DNA of 64,000 nt from Actinomadura barringtoniae (GTDB lineage: Bacteria > Actinomycetota > Actinomycetes > Streptosporangiales > Streptosporangiaceae). The stretch spans positions 620,001 through 684,000 of the forward strand of contig NZ_JAGEOJ010000002.1 of NCBI RefSeq assembly GCF_017573505.1, given 5' to 3'. The notes beneath the pieces were generated by a model, which saw only the letters and a program-made list of their open reading frames with translations, was not told the origin of the DNA and made no database searches. A program made the translations under genes and the position numbers. Of this stretch, positions 32,302 through 40,797 are shown in pieces; position 1 is the stretch's first letter; every line of letters starts with the position of its first letter.

Positions 32302-34967
32302 TGGTCTCCCACTCCAGCCAGGCCCAGGTAGGCCGAGGTCAGCCGGTCGTCGTCCACGTCGGCGCGCGGTCCGGTCCAGGAGATGCGGCCGAGGCCCATG
32401 AACGCGACCGTGTCGGCCAGCGCCAGGACCTCGGTGGCCTTCTCCTCGACCACCAGGATCGCCACGCCCCGGTCGCGGAGCTCGCCGAAGAGCTCGAAGA
32501 TCTGCTCGACGACCAGCGGGGCGAGGCCGAGCGAGGGCTCGTCGGCGATCAGCACGCGGGGCGGGCGGATCAGCGCGGGCGCGAGGGCGAGGATCTGCTG
32601 CTCGCCGCCCGACAGCGCCCCGGCCGGGATCGTGCGGCGTTCGGCCAGTTTGGGCAGCCGTTCGTAGACCTGTGCGCGGTCGGCGGCCGAGGGCAGCCAG
32701 GTGGTGAGGTTCTCGTCCACGGTCAGGGCCGGGAAGACTCCGCGCCCCTCGGGCGCCAGGTAGATGCCCGCGCGGGCGCGCTTGTGGGCGGGCCAGGAAG
32801 TGATGTCCTGTCCGTCCAGCAGGACCCGGCCGGACGTCGGGCGCATCGAGGCCGCCACGGCGCACGTGGTCGACTTGCCCGCGCCGTTCGCGCCGAGCAG
32901 CGCGACGACCGTCCCGGCGGGCACCTCCAGGTCCACGCCGCGCAGCACGGTCGCGTCGCCGTAGCCAGCGACGATCCCCTCCAGCCGCAGCACCGCGTCG
33001 GAGTCCGTCGCGGCGGCTGCGGATTCGATGGGCTTCTCGCCCGTGGGGCGTTCGGCGCGCTTGCGGCGGCGGTAGCGGCGTTCGGCCATCTGGGCGAGCA
33101 CGCCGTCGGGGTGGCGGGCGAGGATCATGCCGCCGAGCCCGAAGAGGATCATCCCGACGTACGGCGAGTCGGTGAAGTTGTCGAGGACCTCGGGGAACAG
33201 CGCCATGACCAGGCCGCCGAGCACCGCGCCGCCGATCCGGCGGACGCCCTGCAGCACGACGACGGCGAGCCAGACGAAGCCGGTCAGCGCGGGCAGGTCG
33301 GTGGCGGTGATCTGCCCGTTGAACGTCGCGTACAGCACCCCGCCGAGCCCTGCGATCCCGGACGCGAGGGCGAAGAGCGTGATCTTGGCGCGGGTGGCCG
33401 AGATGCCGACCGACAGCGCGGCGGTCGGCGCGGACCGTACGGCCAGGATGGCCCGCCCGGACGCGGACCGCTCCAGGTTGCGGATCAGCAGCCCGACCAG
33501 GCCGATGACCACGAGCAGCAGCACGACGCGCACGCGCGGGTCGTTGGTGTCGGCGAAGCCGAGCGAGAACGCGGGCAGCTTCCACCCGACGGTCCCGTTG
33601 CTGAACGCGTCGATCTGGAACAGCACCTGGTCGGCCAGCAGCGCCATCGCCAGCGTCGCCAGCGCGAGGACGCGCCCGCCGAGCCGCAGTGCCGGGAGCG
33701 CGACCAGCACCCCGGCGGCCACGGCGGCGAGCACGCCGATGACCAGCGCGAGCGGGAACGGCAGGCCCTTGTCGAAGGCCAGCCCGGCGGCCAGCGCGGC
33801 GAGGGCGGCGAAGGTGGCCTGCGCCAGGTTGACCATCCCGCCGATGCCCGTGACCACCACGAACGAGCAGAAGATGAGCGCGAGGACGAGCCCCTGCGCG
33901 ACCAGCCCCACCCAGTAGTCGTCGCCGAACGCGAACGTCCAGACCAGCAGCGCGACGACCGACACGCTCCATGGCAGCACCCGCCGCCAGCGCGGCAGGT
34001 CGGCCAGGTAGTCGGGCGGCGGCGCGTCCTCGGCGATCGAGCCCGCCGCCCGCGCCTTCGACCGGCCCAGCACCAGCAGCCCGGCGAGCAGCAGGATCGC
34101 CGGGACCGCCGTACGGAAGCCGGTGACCTTCTCGGCGAAGTCGGCGTAGCCCGCGACGAGGTTCTGGACGACGCCGAGCGCGAGGCCCGCGGCGAACGTC
34201 AGCGGGATCGACTGCAGCCGCCCGAAGACCGCCGCGGTCGCCGACGCGAACAGCAGCACGGTGAACGCGTTGGAGTCGAGCCCGAGCGCGGGCACCGCCA
34301 GCACCCCCGCGAGCCCGGCCAGCGTGGAGCTCAGCATCCACGCCTGCGCCGAGGCCGCGTCCACGTCGATGCCGCGCATGGTCGCGAGGCCGCGCCGGTC
34401 GACGGTCGCGCGCATCCGCAGGCCGAGCGGGGTGTGCCGCATGAGGACCCACAGCAGCCCGGCGGCCAGCACCGCGAACGCGAACGTGGTGAGCTGGTCG
34501 GAGTCCAGCGTCACGCCGTCCATCGGGTGCCAGGTGTGCATCGGGCGTGGCCCGAGACCGCGCGCCGACGCACCCTCGGTGATCTTCGGCAGGTCGGCGC
34601 CGAACGTCTCCACCAGCACGTCCACGACCCACAGGCCGAGGGCGGGCAGCGCGATCGTCAGCCCGATGGTCGCGACGATCTGCGCGGTCTCCCCCGCCGA
34701 CGCCAGGCCCCGGAACATCACCCGGTGCAGCACGTACCCGAGCGCGGGCGCGACGACCCCGATCGTCACCAGCCCGGCGAGCCAGGTCGGCCAGCCGAGC
34801 CCGGACGTCAGCTCGAAGAACACCAGCGCGGCGAGGAAGCCGACGGCGCCGTGCGCGAAGTTGAACACGCCCGTCGCGGAGTAGGACAGCGTGAGCCCCG
34901 AGGCCATCAGCGCGAAGATCGCGCCGGTGACCAGCCCGCTCAGGATGTAACCGACGAACTCAGCCAC
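32298..34967 (-). CDS. Fused LivH-LivM-LivF ABC transporter (two permeases plus ATPase)
   Basis: 889 residues in one frame. Residues about 1-300 are LivH-like (GYILSGLVTGAIFALMA, YSATGVFNFAHGAVGF); about 325-625 are LivM-like (GIGGMVNLAQATFAALAA, PALRLGGRVLALATL); about 658-889 are LivF-like, with Walker A GANGAGKST near 693-700, signature LSGGEQQ near 785 and Walker B VLIADEPS near 806. A charged linker RRYRRRKRAERP joins permease and ATPase. Normally these are three genes. The half-transporter fusion presumably assembles with the separate LivG ATPase and the upstream binding lipoprotein. No internal stop, frameshift or short-repeat junction seen. Confidence 0.93.
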   Translation of the reverse strand: MAEFVGYILSGLVTGAIFALMASGLTLSYSATGVFNFAHGAVGFLAALVFFELTSGLGWPTWLAGLVTIGVVAPALGYVLHRVMFRGLASAGETAQIVATIGLTIALPALGLWVVDVLVETFGADLPKITEGASARGLGPRPMHTWHPMDGVTLDSDQLTTFAFAVLAAGLLWVLMRHTPLGLRMRATVDRRGLATMRGIDVDAASAQAWMLSSTLAGLAGVLAVPALGLDSNAFTVLLFASATAAVFGRLQSIPLTFAAGLALGVVQNLVAGYADFAEKVTGFRTAVPAILLLAGLLVLGRSKARAAGSIAEDAPPPDYLADLPRWRRVLPWSVSVVALLVWTFAFGDDYWVGLVAQGLVLALIFCSFVVVTGIGGMVNLAQATFAALAALAAGLAFDKGLPFPLALVIGVLAAVAAGVLVALPALRLGGRVLALATLAMALLADQVLFQIDAFSNGTVGWKLPAFSLGFADTNDPRVRVVLLLVVIGLVGLLIRNLERSASGRAILAVRSAPTAALSVGISATRAKITLFALASGIAGLGGVLYATFNGQITATDLPALTGFVWLAVVVLQGVRRIGGAVLGGLVMALFPEVLDNFTDSPYVGMILFGLGGMILARHPDGVLAQMAERRYRRRKRAERPTGEKPIESAAAATDSDAVLRLEGIVAGYGDATVLRGVDLEVPAGTVVALLGANGAGKSTTCAVAASMRPTSGRVLLDGQDITSWPAHKRARAGIYLAPEGRGVFPALTVDENLTTWLPSAADRAQVYERLPKLAERRTIPAGALSGGEQQILALAPALIRPPRVLIADEPSLGLAPLVVEQIFELFGELRDRGVAILVVEEKATEVLALADTVAFMGLGRISWTGPRADVDDDRLTSAYLGLAGVGDQ

Positions 34968-34982
34968 TTGAGAAGCCCGTCG

Positions 34983-36221
34983 TCAGAGGGTGGTGTTGTC
35001 GTAGCACTTGAGGTGCTGGGCGACGACGAACTTGCCGCCCTCGATCTTCACCAGCGCGCCGCAGCCGTTGGACTCGGTCTTGCCCGCCGGGAACTGGATG
35101 CGGCCGAAGCCCTTGTTCTCGTAGGAGAAACCGGTCGTGGCCTTGAAGAACGAGTCACGGGTGAGGTCCTTGCCCGCCTTCTCCAGCATCTTCAGGAAGA
35201 CGTCCGCCGACCAGTAGCCGGTGGCCGCGTGCTGGTCCATCGGCGCGCCGACCTTCTGCATGTCGGCCTTCATCCGCGCGACCTCGGGCGCGTCCGACTC
35301 GTACGGCTCGAACTGCGGCGCCGCGTAGACGCCGTCCAGCGCCTGCGCGGCCTGCGGGTCGGCGATCGCCTTCGGGTCGTAGGAGGTCGCGTCGGTGATG
35401 AGGCCCTTGTAGCCGGCCTTCTTCAGCGCCCCGTACAGCCCGGTGTTGAACTTGCCGCCCGCCATGACCGAGACGACCACGTCCGGCGCCTTGCCGCCCG
35501 CGCTCTTCATGATCTTGTTGACGTACGGCGACCAGTCCTGCGGCGGCGCCTGCGAGGGCAGCGCGGCCGACGAGCCGGCCAGGTCGAAGCCCGCGGCGGT
35601 GAACGACTTGGAGATCGTCGAGATGGCGTACTTGCTGGCGGTCGAGTCGGTCGCCTGCACCCAGAGCTTCTTGCCCTTGGCGCCGCCGAGTTGCGCGCCG
35701 ACCTGGTTGCCCCACCAGGTCTGGGTCTTCTGCCCGGGCTTCGGCGCGAGGCAGCCGTTGAACCCGAACGCGCTCTCCTTGCCGCACCAGAACGGCCCGG
35801 TCGCCCACCCGACCCACGGCACCTTCTGCTGCTCGAGGAACTCCGCGCCGCCGAACTGCGGCGCGCTGACCGGCAGGACCGCGAAGACCTTCTCCTTCTG
35901 GACCAGCTTCTTGGCCGCGGCGGCGCCCTTGTCGGGCGTCATCCCGTCGTCCTCGACCCCGATGAAGTCGATCTTCCGCCCGTTCACCCCGCCCTCGGCG
36001 TTCGCGCGCTCGAAGCGGGCCTTGGCGCCGAGGTTGGCGCCGCCGGTCGAGTAGCCGGTGGCGCTCGTCACGGTCAGCACCCCGCCGACCTTGATCTTGT
36101 CCTTGGTGACCCCGGCGGTGTCGCCGCCGCCCGAGGAGGAGTCGTTGCTGGTCGCACAGCCCGCGAGCAGGGCGGCCGCCCCGGCGATGGCGACGGCGCG
36201 GAGCGTCGTTGATGTCTTCAT
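34983..36221 (-). CDS. ABC transporter substrate-binding lipoprotein (Leu/Ile/Val-type)
   Basis: 412 residues from the ATG at 36221, which has GGAGG six bases upstream. Signal peptide MKTSTTLRAVAIAGAAA and lipobox LLAGC. The type I periplasmic-binding fold is visible: IKVGGVLTVTS, NAEGGVNGRKIDFIGVEDDG (two pieces: NAEGGVNGRK, IDFIGVEDDG), and FLEQQKVPWVGWATGPFWCG. It binds the solute for the fused importer downstream (15 bases apart). The ligand is not identifiable. Two hairpins and an 18-bp operator-like site lie upstream (36249-36388). Confidence 0.9.
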   Translation of the reverse strand: MKTSTTLRAVAIAGAAALLAGCATSNDSSSGGGDTAGVTKDKIKVGGVLTVTSATGYSTGGANLGAKARFERANAEGGVNGRKIDFIGVEDDGMTPDKGAAAAKKLVQKEKVFAVLPVSAPQFGGAEFLEQQKVPWVGWATGPFWCGKESAFGFNGCLAPKPGQKTQTWWGNQVGAQLGGAKGKKLWVQATDSTASKYAISTISKSFTAAGFDLAGSSAALPSQAPPQDWSPYVNKIMKSAGGKAPDVVVSVMAGGKFNTGLYGALKKAGYKGLITDATSYDPKAIADPQAAQALDGVYAAPQFEPYESDAPEVARMKADMQKVGAPMDQHAATGYWSADVFLKMLEKAGKDLTRDSFFKATTGFSYENKGFGRIQFPAGKTESNGCGALVKIEGGKFVVAQHLKCYDNTTL

Positions 36222-36248
36222 GGCGCGCCTCCAGGCACGTTGCATCTC

Positions 36249-36269
36249 TCTGAGGGGCGACCCCTCAGA
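36249..36269 (-). other. GGGG-TCG-CCCC hairpin before binding-protein gene
   Basis: A 9-bp stem (36249-36257/36261-36269) with a 3-base loop, 28 bases upstream of the ATG, resembling the element at 18076-18097 in sequence, loop and position. Confidence 0.6.
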
Positions 36270-36285
36270 CTCCTCGGCAAAGCAG

Positions 36286-36338
36286 GTCTGACCGCTGTCC
36301 GGCATTCCGCTGCGCTCCATGCCGGACAGCGGTCAGAC
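36286..36338. repeat. Perfect 20-bp inverted repeat with 13-base loop
   Basis: Arms 36286-36305 and 36319-36338 are exact reverse complements. Lies between the binding-protein gene (start 36221) and the alcohol dehydrogenase gene, 65-117 bases upstream of the former. Too long for a typical protein operator; it could be an RNA hairpin or the trace of a mobile or duplicated element. Confidence 0.8.
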
Positions 36339-36370
36339 GGGCAGGAACGCGGGCAACGCCACCCCATGTG

Positions 36371-36388
36371 ACCTAGCGCTCGCTTGGT
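36371..36388. promoter_or_regulatory. Acyl-CoA-regulon operator (ACCTAGCGCTCGCTTGGT)
   Basis: Reverse complement ACCAAGCGAGCGCTAGGT differs from the site at 818 in one base. It lies between divergent importer and alcohol-dehydrogenase genes, 87 bases before the latter's TTG start. Confidence 0.7.
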
Positions 36389-36474
36389 CGTGAGGGTAAG
36401 TTCGTGACGAACACGGTGTCAACGGATGACCTTGAACCGCGGTTCTGAACACCGGCACACGGAGGGTGGACGAC

Positions 36475-37587
36475 TTGACCAGCACGACCATGCGCGCGGC
36501 ACTGCTGCGGGAGTTCGGCAAGCCGATGGAGATCGCCGAGGTGACGGTCGAGGCACCGAAGGCCGGCGAGGTGCTGGTCAAGGTGGCCGCCTCCGGCGTC
36601 TGCGGCTCCGACATCAAGGCGATCGACGGCAAGAGCCCGGTCGTGTCGCATCTGCCGTGCGTGCTCGGGCACGAGAGCGCCGGCGTGGTCGAGCAGGTCG
36701 GACCGGGCGTGACCTCGGTGAAGCCCGGCGACCACGTGATCATCGCGATGAACGGCCCGTGCGGCCGCTGCCGCAACTGCTCGCGCGGCAACGCGCACCT
36801 GTGCAGCGGCGCCGGCCGGATGATGGCGATCATGGGCCTGATGGGCGACAAGACCACCCGCATGTCGGCCGGCGGCGAGGTCGTGCGCCCCTACATCGGC
36901 ATCGGCTCGTTCGCCGAGAAGGCCGTCGTCAGCGAGGCGATGTGCGTCAAGGTCGCCAAGGACGCGCCACTGGACCTGCTCGCGCTCACCGCGTGCGGCG
37001 TCGTGACCGGCGTCGGCGCCGTGCTGAACACCGCGCGGGTCGAGCCCGGCTCCACCGTGCTGGTCGTCGGCGCGGGCGGCGTGGGCCTGAACGTGATCCA
37101 GGGCGCGGTGCTGGCGGGCGCCACCACGATCATCGCCGCCGACGTGGTCGAGTCGAAGCTGAAACTCGCCGAGCAGTTCGGCGCCACCCACACGGTCCTG
37201 TCCGACGACCTCCCGAAGCAGGTCGGCGAGATCGTGCGCGGCGGCACCGACTACGCGTTCGACGTCACCGGCATCGCCGAGGTGCTGACCACGGCGTTCG
37301 CCTCCACCCAGCCCGGCGGCACCACGGTCATGGTCGGCAGCCCCGCCGCCGGCAAGAACCTGGAGATCCCGCCCGGCCAGCTGTTCGGCTCACGGCGGCT
37401 CATGGGCACCCAGGGCGGCGACGCCACCCCGGCGCGCGACCTGCCGCTGCTGGTGGACCTCTACCGCCGCGGCCGCCTCAACCTGGAGGGCCTGGTCAGC
37501 GAGCGGGTGCCGCTGGACAGCGTGAATGACGCCGTCGCGCACGTCCGGTCGGGCGCGGTCGCCCGCTCGGTCATCGTGTTCGAGTGA
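36475..37587 (+). CDS. Zinc-dependent alcohol dehydrogenase (MDR superfamily)
   Basis: About 370 residues. The TTG at 36475 is preferred because GGAGGG is nine bases upstream; a GTG at 36466 overlaps that site and an ATG at 36490 is 24 bases away. GVCGSDIKAIDG (catalytic-zinc Cys), GHESAGVVEQVG, CGRCRNCSRGNAHLC (structural zinc Cys cluster) and GAGGVGLNVIQGA (NAD fold) are visible. It oxidises an alcohol or reduces a ketone/aldehyde with NAD(P). The operator-like site at 36371 links it to the acyl-CoA regulon. Its last 17 bases overlap the convergent kinase gene. Confidence 0.9.
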   Translation: MTSTTMRAALLREFGKPMEIAEVTVEAPKAGEVLVKVAASGVCGSDIKAIDGKSPVVSHLPCVLGHESAGVVEQVGPGVTSVKPGDHVIIAMNGPCGRCRNCSRGNAHLCSGAGRMMAIMGLMGDKTTRMSAGGEVVRPYIGIGSFAEKAVVSEAMCVKVAKDAPLDLLALTACGVVTGVGAVLNTARVEPGSTVLVVGAGGVGLNVIQGAVLAGATTIIAADVVESKLKLAEQFGATHTVLSDDLPKQVGEIVRGGTDYAFDVTGIAEVLTTAFASTQPGGTTVMVGSPAAGKNLEIPPGQLFGSRRLMGTQGGDATPARDLPLLVDLYRRGRLNLEGLVSERVPLDSVNDAVAHVRSGAVARSVIVFE

Positions 37588-38989
37588 GCTCGCCCTTCAC
37601 CCCGTAGGTCCTGGTCTTCTCACCGCCCACGTAGGTGAAGAACAGCGTGTCGGCGTTCTGCCAGGTCAGCGTGACCGTCCCGGTGTCGACGCAGTGGTCG
37701 GCCCCCTGGGTGATCTCCTCCTTCATCGACAGAGTCGGGCCACCACCGGCCCCGAGCAGCTTCTCCATGCCCGAGCACCGCTGCAGGGGGTAGTTGATAT
37801 GCCCCTTCAGCTTGCCTTCCTTCAGCGTCAGGACGGCCTTGAGCGCCTTGCCGTCGCTTTGGATCACCGTGCCGGCCCACTCGCCGGCGAAGGCCCGTGA
37901 GAAGCCCTTACCGTGAGGGCGGCCAGGGGACGGCGAGACCGTGTTCTGGCCCGCTCCGCCCTTGTCGTCGCCGTTCAGCGCCATGATCGAGATCGCGGTG
38001 GCCGCCACCGCCGCGACGGCGACGCCCGCCACCACGGCGACCACGTTCCGCCGCTTCTTCCCGCCGAGCCCGGCGGGCGGTGCGGGCGGCGGGAAGGACC
38101 TGGTGCCGCCAAGGTCGCCGGTGTCGCTCGGCCTGGCCGCGGCATCGCTGCCCTCGGCTGCCAGGGCGGTCGCGTCCGGCTGCGTGTGCCCGAGCAGGCG
38201 CCCGAGCACCTCGTTGGCCGTCGGACGTGCGGAGGGATCCTTGACCAGGCACGCCTGGGCGACCTCGCGCAGCTTGCCGTCCAGTGAGCCGAGGTCGGGC
38301 TCCTCGTGCATGATCCGCGTCGCGACCGCCATCATCGTGTCGTCGCCGAACGGCGGGCGGCCGGTCGCGGCGAAGACCAGCGTCGCGGCCCAGGAGAAGA
38401 CGTCGGCCGGCGGCCCGGCGCGCTCTCCGAGCACCTGCTCGGGGGCCATGTACGACGGCGTCCCCATCGGCCCGCTCGTGGTCGCCGACGTCCCGTCCAG
38501 CGCCCGCGCGATGCCGAAGTCGATCACCCGCGGCCCGTCCGGGCCGAGGAGCACGTTGTGCGGCTTGAAGTCGCGGTGGACGACGCCCGCCTCGTGGATG
38601 GCGACCAGCGCGGTCGCCGTCCCGACGGCCAGCCGGACCAGCGCCCCGCCCCGCCGCACCCCGTCGGTGCTCACGACGTGCTTCAGCGACGGCCCGTTGA
38701 CGTACTCGCTGACGATGTAGGGCTGATCACCGGCCACGTCCGCGTCGAGCACGGCGGCGGTGCAGAACTGGGCGACCCGCTTGGCGGTCGCCAGCTCCCG
38801 CATGAACCGCGCGCGGGGCTCGGGATCGGAGCCCAGGCCCGACCGCAGCAGCTTGACCGCGACCTGCGTCCCGTCATCCTCGCCGAGGAAGACGATCCCC
38901 TGACCGCCCTCCCCGAGCCTGGCGATCAGCCTGTACCGTCCCAGATACTCGGGATCGCCAGAACGCAACGCCTCGGCCGCAGCCGTCAT
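37571..38989 (-). CDS. Ser/Thr protein kinase with C-terminal extracellular domain
   Basis: 472 residues; ATG at 38989 follows AAAGGGG. Kinase domain about 17-265: GEGGQGIVFLG glycine loop, VAVKLL lysine, HRDFKPHNV catalytic loop and IDFGIAR metal site. A Pro-rich linker (RSFPPPAPPAGLGGKK) precedes one membrane helix (about 320-343, NVVAVVAGVAVAAVAATA). The last ~95 residues, with paired Cys (QRCSGMEK, DHCVDTG), are outside the cell and may sense a ligand. It is a PknB-like receptor kinase without PASTA repeats. Substrate unknown; the DUF4870 gene is divergent from it. Confidence 0.9.
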   Translation of the reverse strand: MTAAAEALRSGDPEYLGRYRLIARLGEGGQGIVFLGEDDGTQVAVKLLRSGLGSDPEPRARFMRELATAKRVAQFCTAAVLDADVAGDQPYIVSEYVNGPSLKHVVSTDGVRRGGALVRLAVGTATALVAIHEAGVVHRDFKPHNVLLGPDGPRVIDFGIARALDGTSATTSGPMGTPSYMAPEQVLGERAGPPADVFSWAATLVFAATGRPPFGDDTMMAVATRIMHEEPDLGSLDGKLREVAQACLVKDPSARPTANEVLGRLLGHTQPDATALAAEGSDAAARPSDTGDLGGTRSFPPPAPPAGLGGKKRRNVVAVVAGVAVAAVAATAISIMALNGDDKGGAGQNTVSPSPGRPHGKGFSRAFAGEWAGTVIQSDGKALKAVLTLKEGKLKGHINYPLQRCSGMEKLLGAGGGPTLSMKEEITQGADHCVDTGTVTLTWQNADTLFFTYVGGEKTRTYGVKGELTRTR

Positions 38990-39086
38990 GAACACCCCTT
39001 TCCGCTGCACATGAGACGCCCGCGACGCTGATCCAGTTCAAGTAGATTCTGGGAAATTATCCACGTAGGAGCGATGGGGAAGATCA

Positions 39087-39866
39087 GTGACCGACCAGCC
39101 GCCGCCCGACCCCAAGTCCTCCGACGACCCGCCACCGGACGCCAAGGCGCCTGAACCCCCGTCCGACACGCCGCCGCCGGTCGATGCCCCACCACCGGTC
39201 GATGCCCCACCGCCGGTCGATGCCCCACCACCGTCCGACACCCCGCCGCCTCCAGGGCAGCCGGGTTTCGAGCGTCCGCAGGGAGGCCAGCCGCCGTACG
39301 GACCGCCGCCGGGCCAGCCGCCGGGGCAGCCGCCGGGGCAGCCGCCGTACGGGACTCCCCCGGGCCAGCCGCCGTACGGAGGCCAGCCGCCCTACCCGCC
39401 CGGTGGGCAGCCGCCGCCGTTCAACTCTCCCTACGGAGAGGCGCCGGGCTACAACGCTCAGTGGGGTTACGGTCCGCCCGGAGTCCCGTACGGGCCGAAC
39501 ACCCAGGTGCGCAACGACGACACGACCTGGGCGATCTTCGCCTACGTCGGGATGCTGGTCATCGGGTTCCTGGCACCGCTGGTCATCTACTTCGTCAAGA
39601 AGAAGGAGTCCGGCTTCGTCCGCTACCACGCCGCGCAGGCGCTGAACTTCCAGATCACCCTGCTGATCCACCTGGCCGCGACGGCGGTCGTCTGCGTGCC
39701 GCTCTACCTGCTGACCAAGTCCGGGTTCGCCTTCGTCCCGTTCATCTTCGTGTACCTGGAGCTGCTCATCGGGCAGTGGGTCTTCCTGATCATGGGCGCG
39801 GTCAAGGCCGGGAAGGGCAACTACTGGCGCATCCCGACCTTCTGGTGCTTCCGCATGATCCGCTAG
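39087..39866 (+). CDS. Proline-rich DUF4870 membrane protein
   Basis: 259 residues, GTG start behind GGGGA. Residues 1-140 are almost all Pro, Gly, Gln, Tyr and Asp, with PPPVDA three times and PPGQPPYG-like units; residues about 145-259 are a DUF4870/TMEM-type domain with three hydrophobic segments (WAIFAYVGMLVIGFLAPLVI, HLAATAVVCVPLYLL, FVPFIFVYLELLIGQWVFL). The gene is divergent from a Ser/Thr kinase, and such tails often bind or are phosphorylated by kinases (inference). Function unknown. Confidence 0.8.
   Translation: MTDQPPPDPKSSDDPPPDAKAPEPPSDTPPPVDAPPPVDAPPPVDAPPPSDTPPPPGQPGFERPQGGQPPYGPPPGQPPGQPPGQPPYGTPPGQPPYGGQPPYPPGGQPPPFNSPYGEAPGYNAQWGYGPPGVPYGPNTQVRNDDTTWAIFAYVGMLVIGFLAPLVIYFVKKKESGFVRYHAAQALNFQITLLIHLAATAVVCVPLYLLTKSGFAFVPFIFVYLELLIGQWVFLIMGAVKAGKGNYWRIPTFWCFRMIR
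39171..39242 (+). repeat. Four 18-bp units coding PPPVDA in DUF4870 gene
   Basis: Units start at 39171, 39189, 39207 and 39225; the first three are CC(G/A)CC(G/A)CCGGTCGATGCC, the last has drifted. In-frame expansion by slippage is likely. Confidence 0.85.
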
Positions 39867-39869
39867 CGG

Positions 39870-40691
39870 CTAGAGATAGGTGTTCGCGTACTCGTCCAGC
39901 ACGGGCAGGACCTCGTCGCGCCCGGCCGACGGCAGCCGGAGCACGACCTCGTCGACTCCGAGCGAGGCGTAGTAGTCCAGCTTCTTCGCCGTCGGCAGGG
40001 TGCCGAACGGGACGATCCGCGCCGTCTCCCGGCCCTGAGCCTCGCAGGCCTCGCGCAGCTTGGGCAGCGCGTCCTTGATCCCCGCGCCGCCGATCGGGAT
40101 CCACCCGTCGGCGTACTCGGCGATGGCGGCGAAGAGCTTCGGCCCCGGCGCGCCGCCGACGAGGATCGGCACTCGCTGCGGCTTGGGCCATGACCAGCTG
40201 GGCTCGAACTGCACGAACTCGCCCTTGAACCCGGCCTCTTCCTTCTCCCAGAGCTCCCGCATGGCGAGGACGTTCTCCCGTACGCGCTCCCTGCGCGTCG
40301 ACCACTCGACCCCGTGGTCGGCGGCCTCCTCGCGGTTCCACCCGTACCCGATGCCCAGCACGAACCGCCCGCCCGAGATCTGATCCAAGGTCGCGATCGC
40401 CTTGGCGGTCACGATCGGCTCCCGCTGCGCCGGCAGGCAGACACCGGTCCCCAGCAGGATCCGTTCGGTCACCGCCGCCGCGGCGGCCAGCGCAACGAAC
40501 GGATCGGGCGTCCGCGCGTACTCCTCGGGCAGCGTGTCCACCCCGGTAGGCGGCGGCGTGGCCCGCGACACCGGTATATGAGTGTGCTCGGGCACGTAGA
40601 ACGACCCGAAGCCTCGCGCCTCGGCCTCTCGGGCCAGCTCGTGGACAGCGAGAGCCCGATCCGTCGCGAACATTGTGATCCCCAGGCGCAT
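39870..40691 (-). CDS. LLM-class F420-dependent oxidoreductase
   Basis: 273 residues. ARGFGSFYVPEHTHIPVSR, LDQISGGRFVLGIGYGWNRE and PILVGGAPGPKLFAAIAEYADGW (two pieces: PILVGGAPGPKL, FAAIAEYADGW) identify an F420-dependent luciferase-like enzyme. Divergent from the hydrolase/LLM operon at 40842, with three operator-like sites in the 150-base gap, so it is probably co-regulated with that operon. Three bases separate its stop from the DUF4870 stop region. Confidence 0.88.
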   Translation of the reverse strand: MRLGITMFATDRALAVHELAREAEARGFGSFYVPEHTHIPVSRATPPPTGVDTLPEEYARTPDPFVALAAAAAVTERILLGTGVCLPAQREPIVTAKAIATLDQISGGRFVLGIGYGWNREEAADHGVEWSTRRERVRENVLAMRELWEKEEAGFKGEFVQFEPSWSWPKPQRVPILVGGAPGPKLFAAIAEYADGWIPIGGAGIKDALPKLREACEAQGRETARIVPFGTLPTAKKLDYYASLGVDEVVLRLPSAGRDEVLPVLDEYANTYL

Positions 40692-40706
40692 GAGCCCACC
40701 CTAACA

Positions 40707-40724
40707 ACCAAGCATTTGCTCGGC
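40707..40724. promoter_or_regulatory. Acyl-CoA-regulon operator (ACCAAGCATTTGCTCGGC)
   Basis: First of three related sites between divergent LLM and hydrolase genes; 16 bases upstream of the LLM ATG at 40691. Confidence 0.65.
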
Positions 40725-40767
40725 TACTCTCGGGTTTCGGCGACCTGAATCACATCGGCCGGACTCG

Positions 40768-40785
40768 ACCAAGCGATTGCTCGGC
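40768..40785. promoter_or_regulatory. Acyl-CoA-regulon operator (ACCAAGCGATTGCTCGGC)
   Basis: Matches the site at 40707 at 16 of 18 positions, 61 bases away in the same orientation, and 57-74 bases upstream of the hydrolase ATG. Confidence 0.7.
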
Positions 40786-40797
40786 TCGCCGCAATTG

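Noticed and set aside
32301..36212. Very long open frame on the plus strand across the importer
   Set aside because: Low-complexity Arg/Gly/Gln-rich translation opposite the fused ABC protein; no domain.
36466..36474. GTG at 36466 as start of the alcohol dehydrogenase
   Set aside because: It overlaps the GGAGGG ribosome site, which fits the TTG at 36475 much better.
39171..39242. 18-bp repeat array as a CRISPR-like element
   Set aside because: Repeats are contiguous without spacers and code in frame for PPPVDA.
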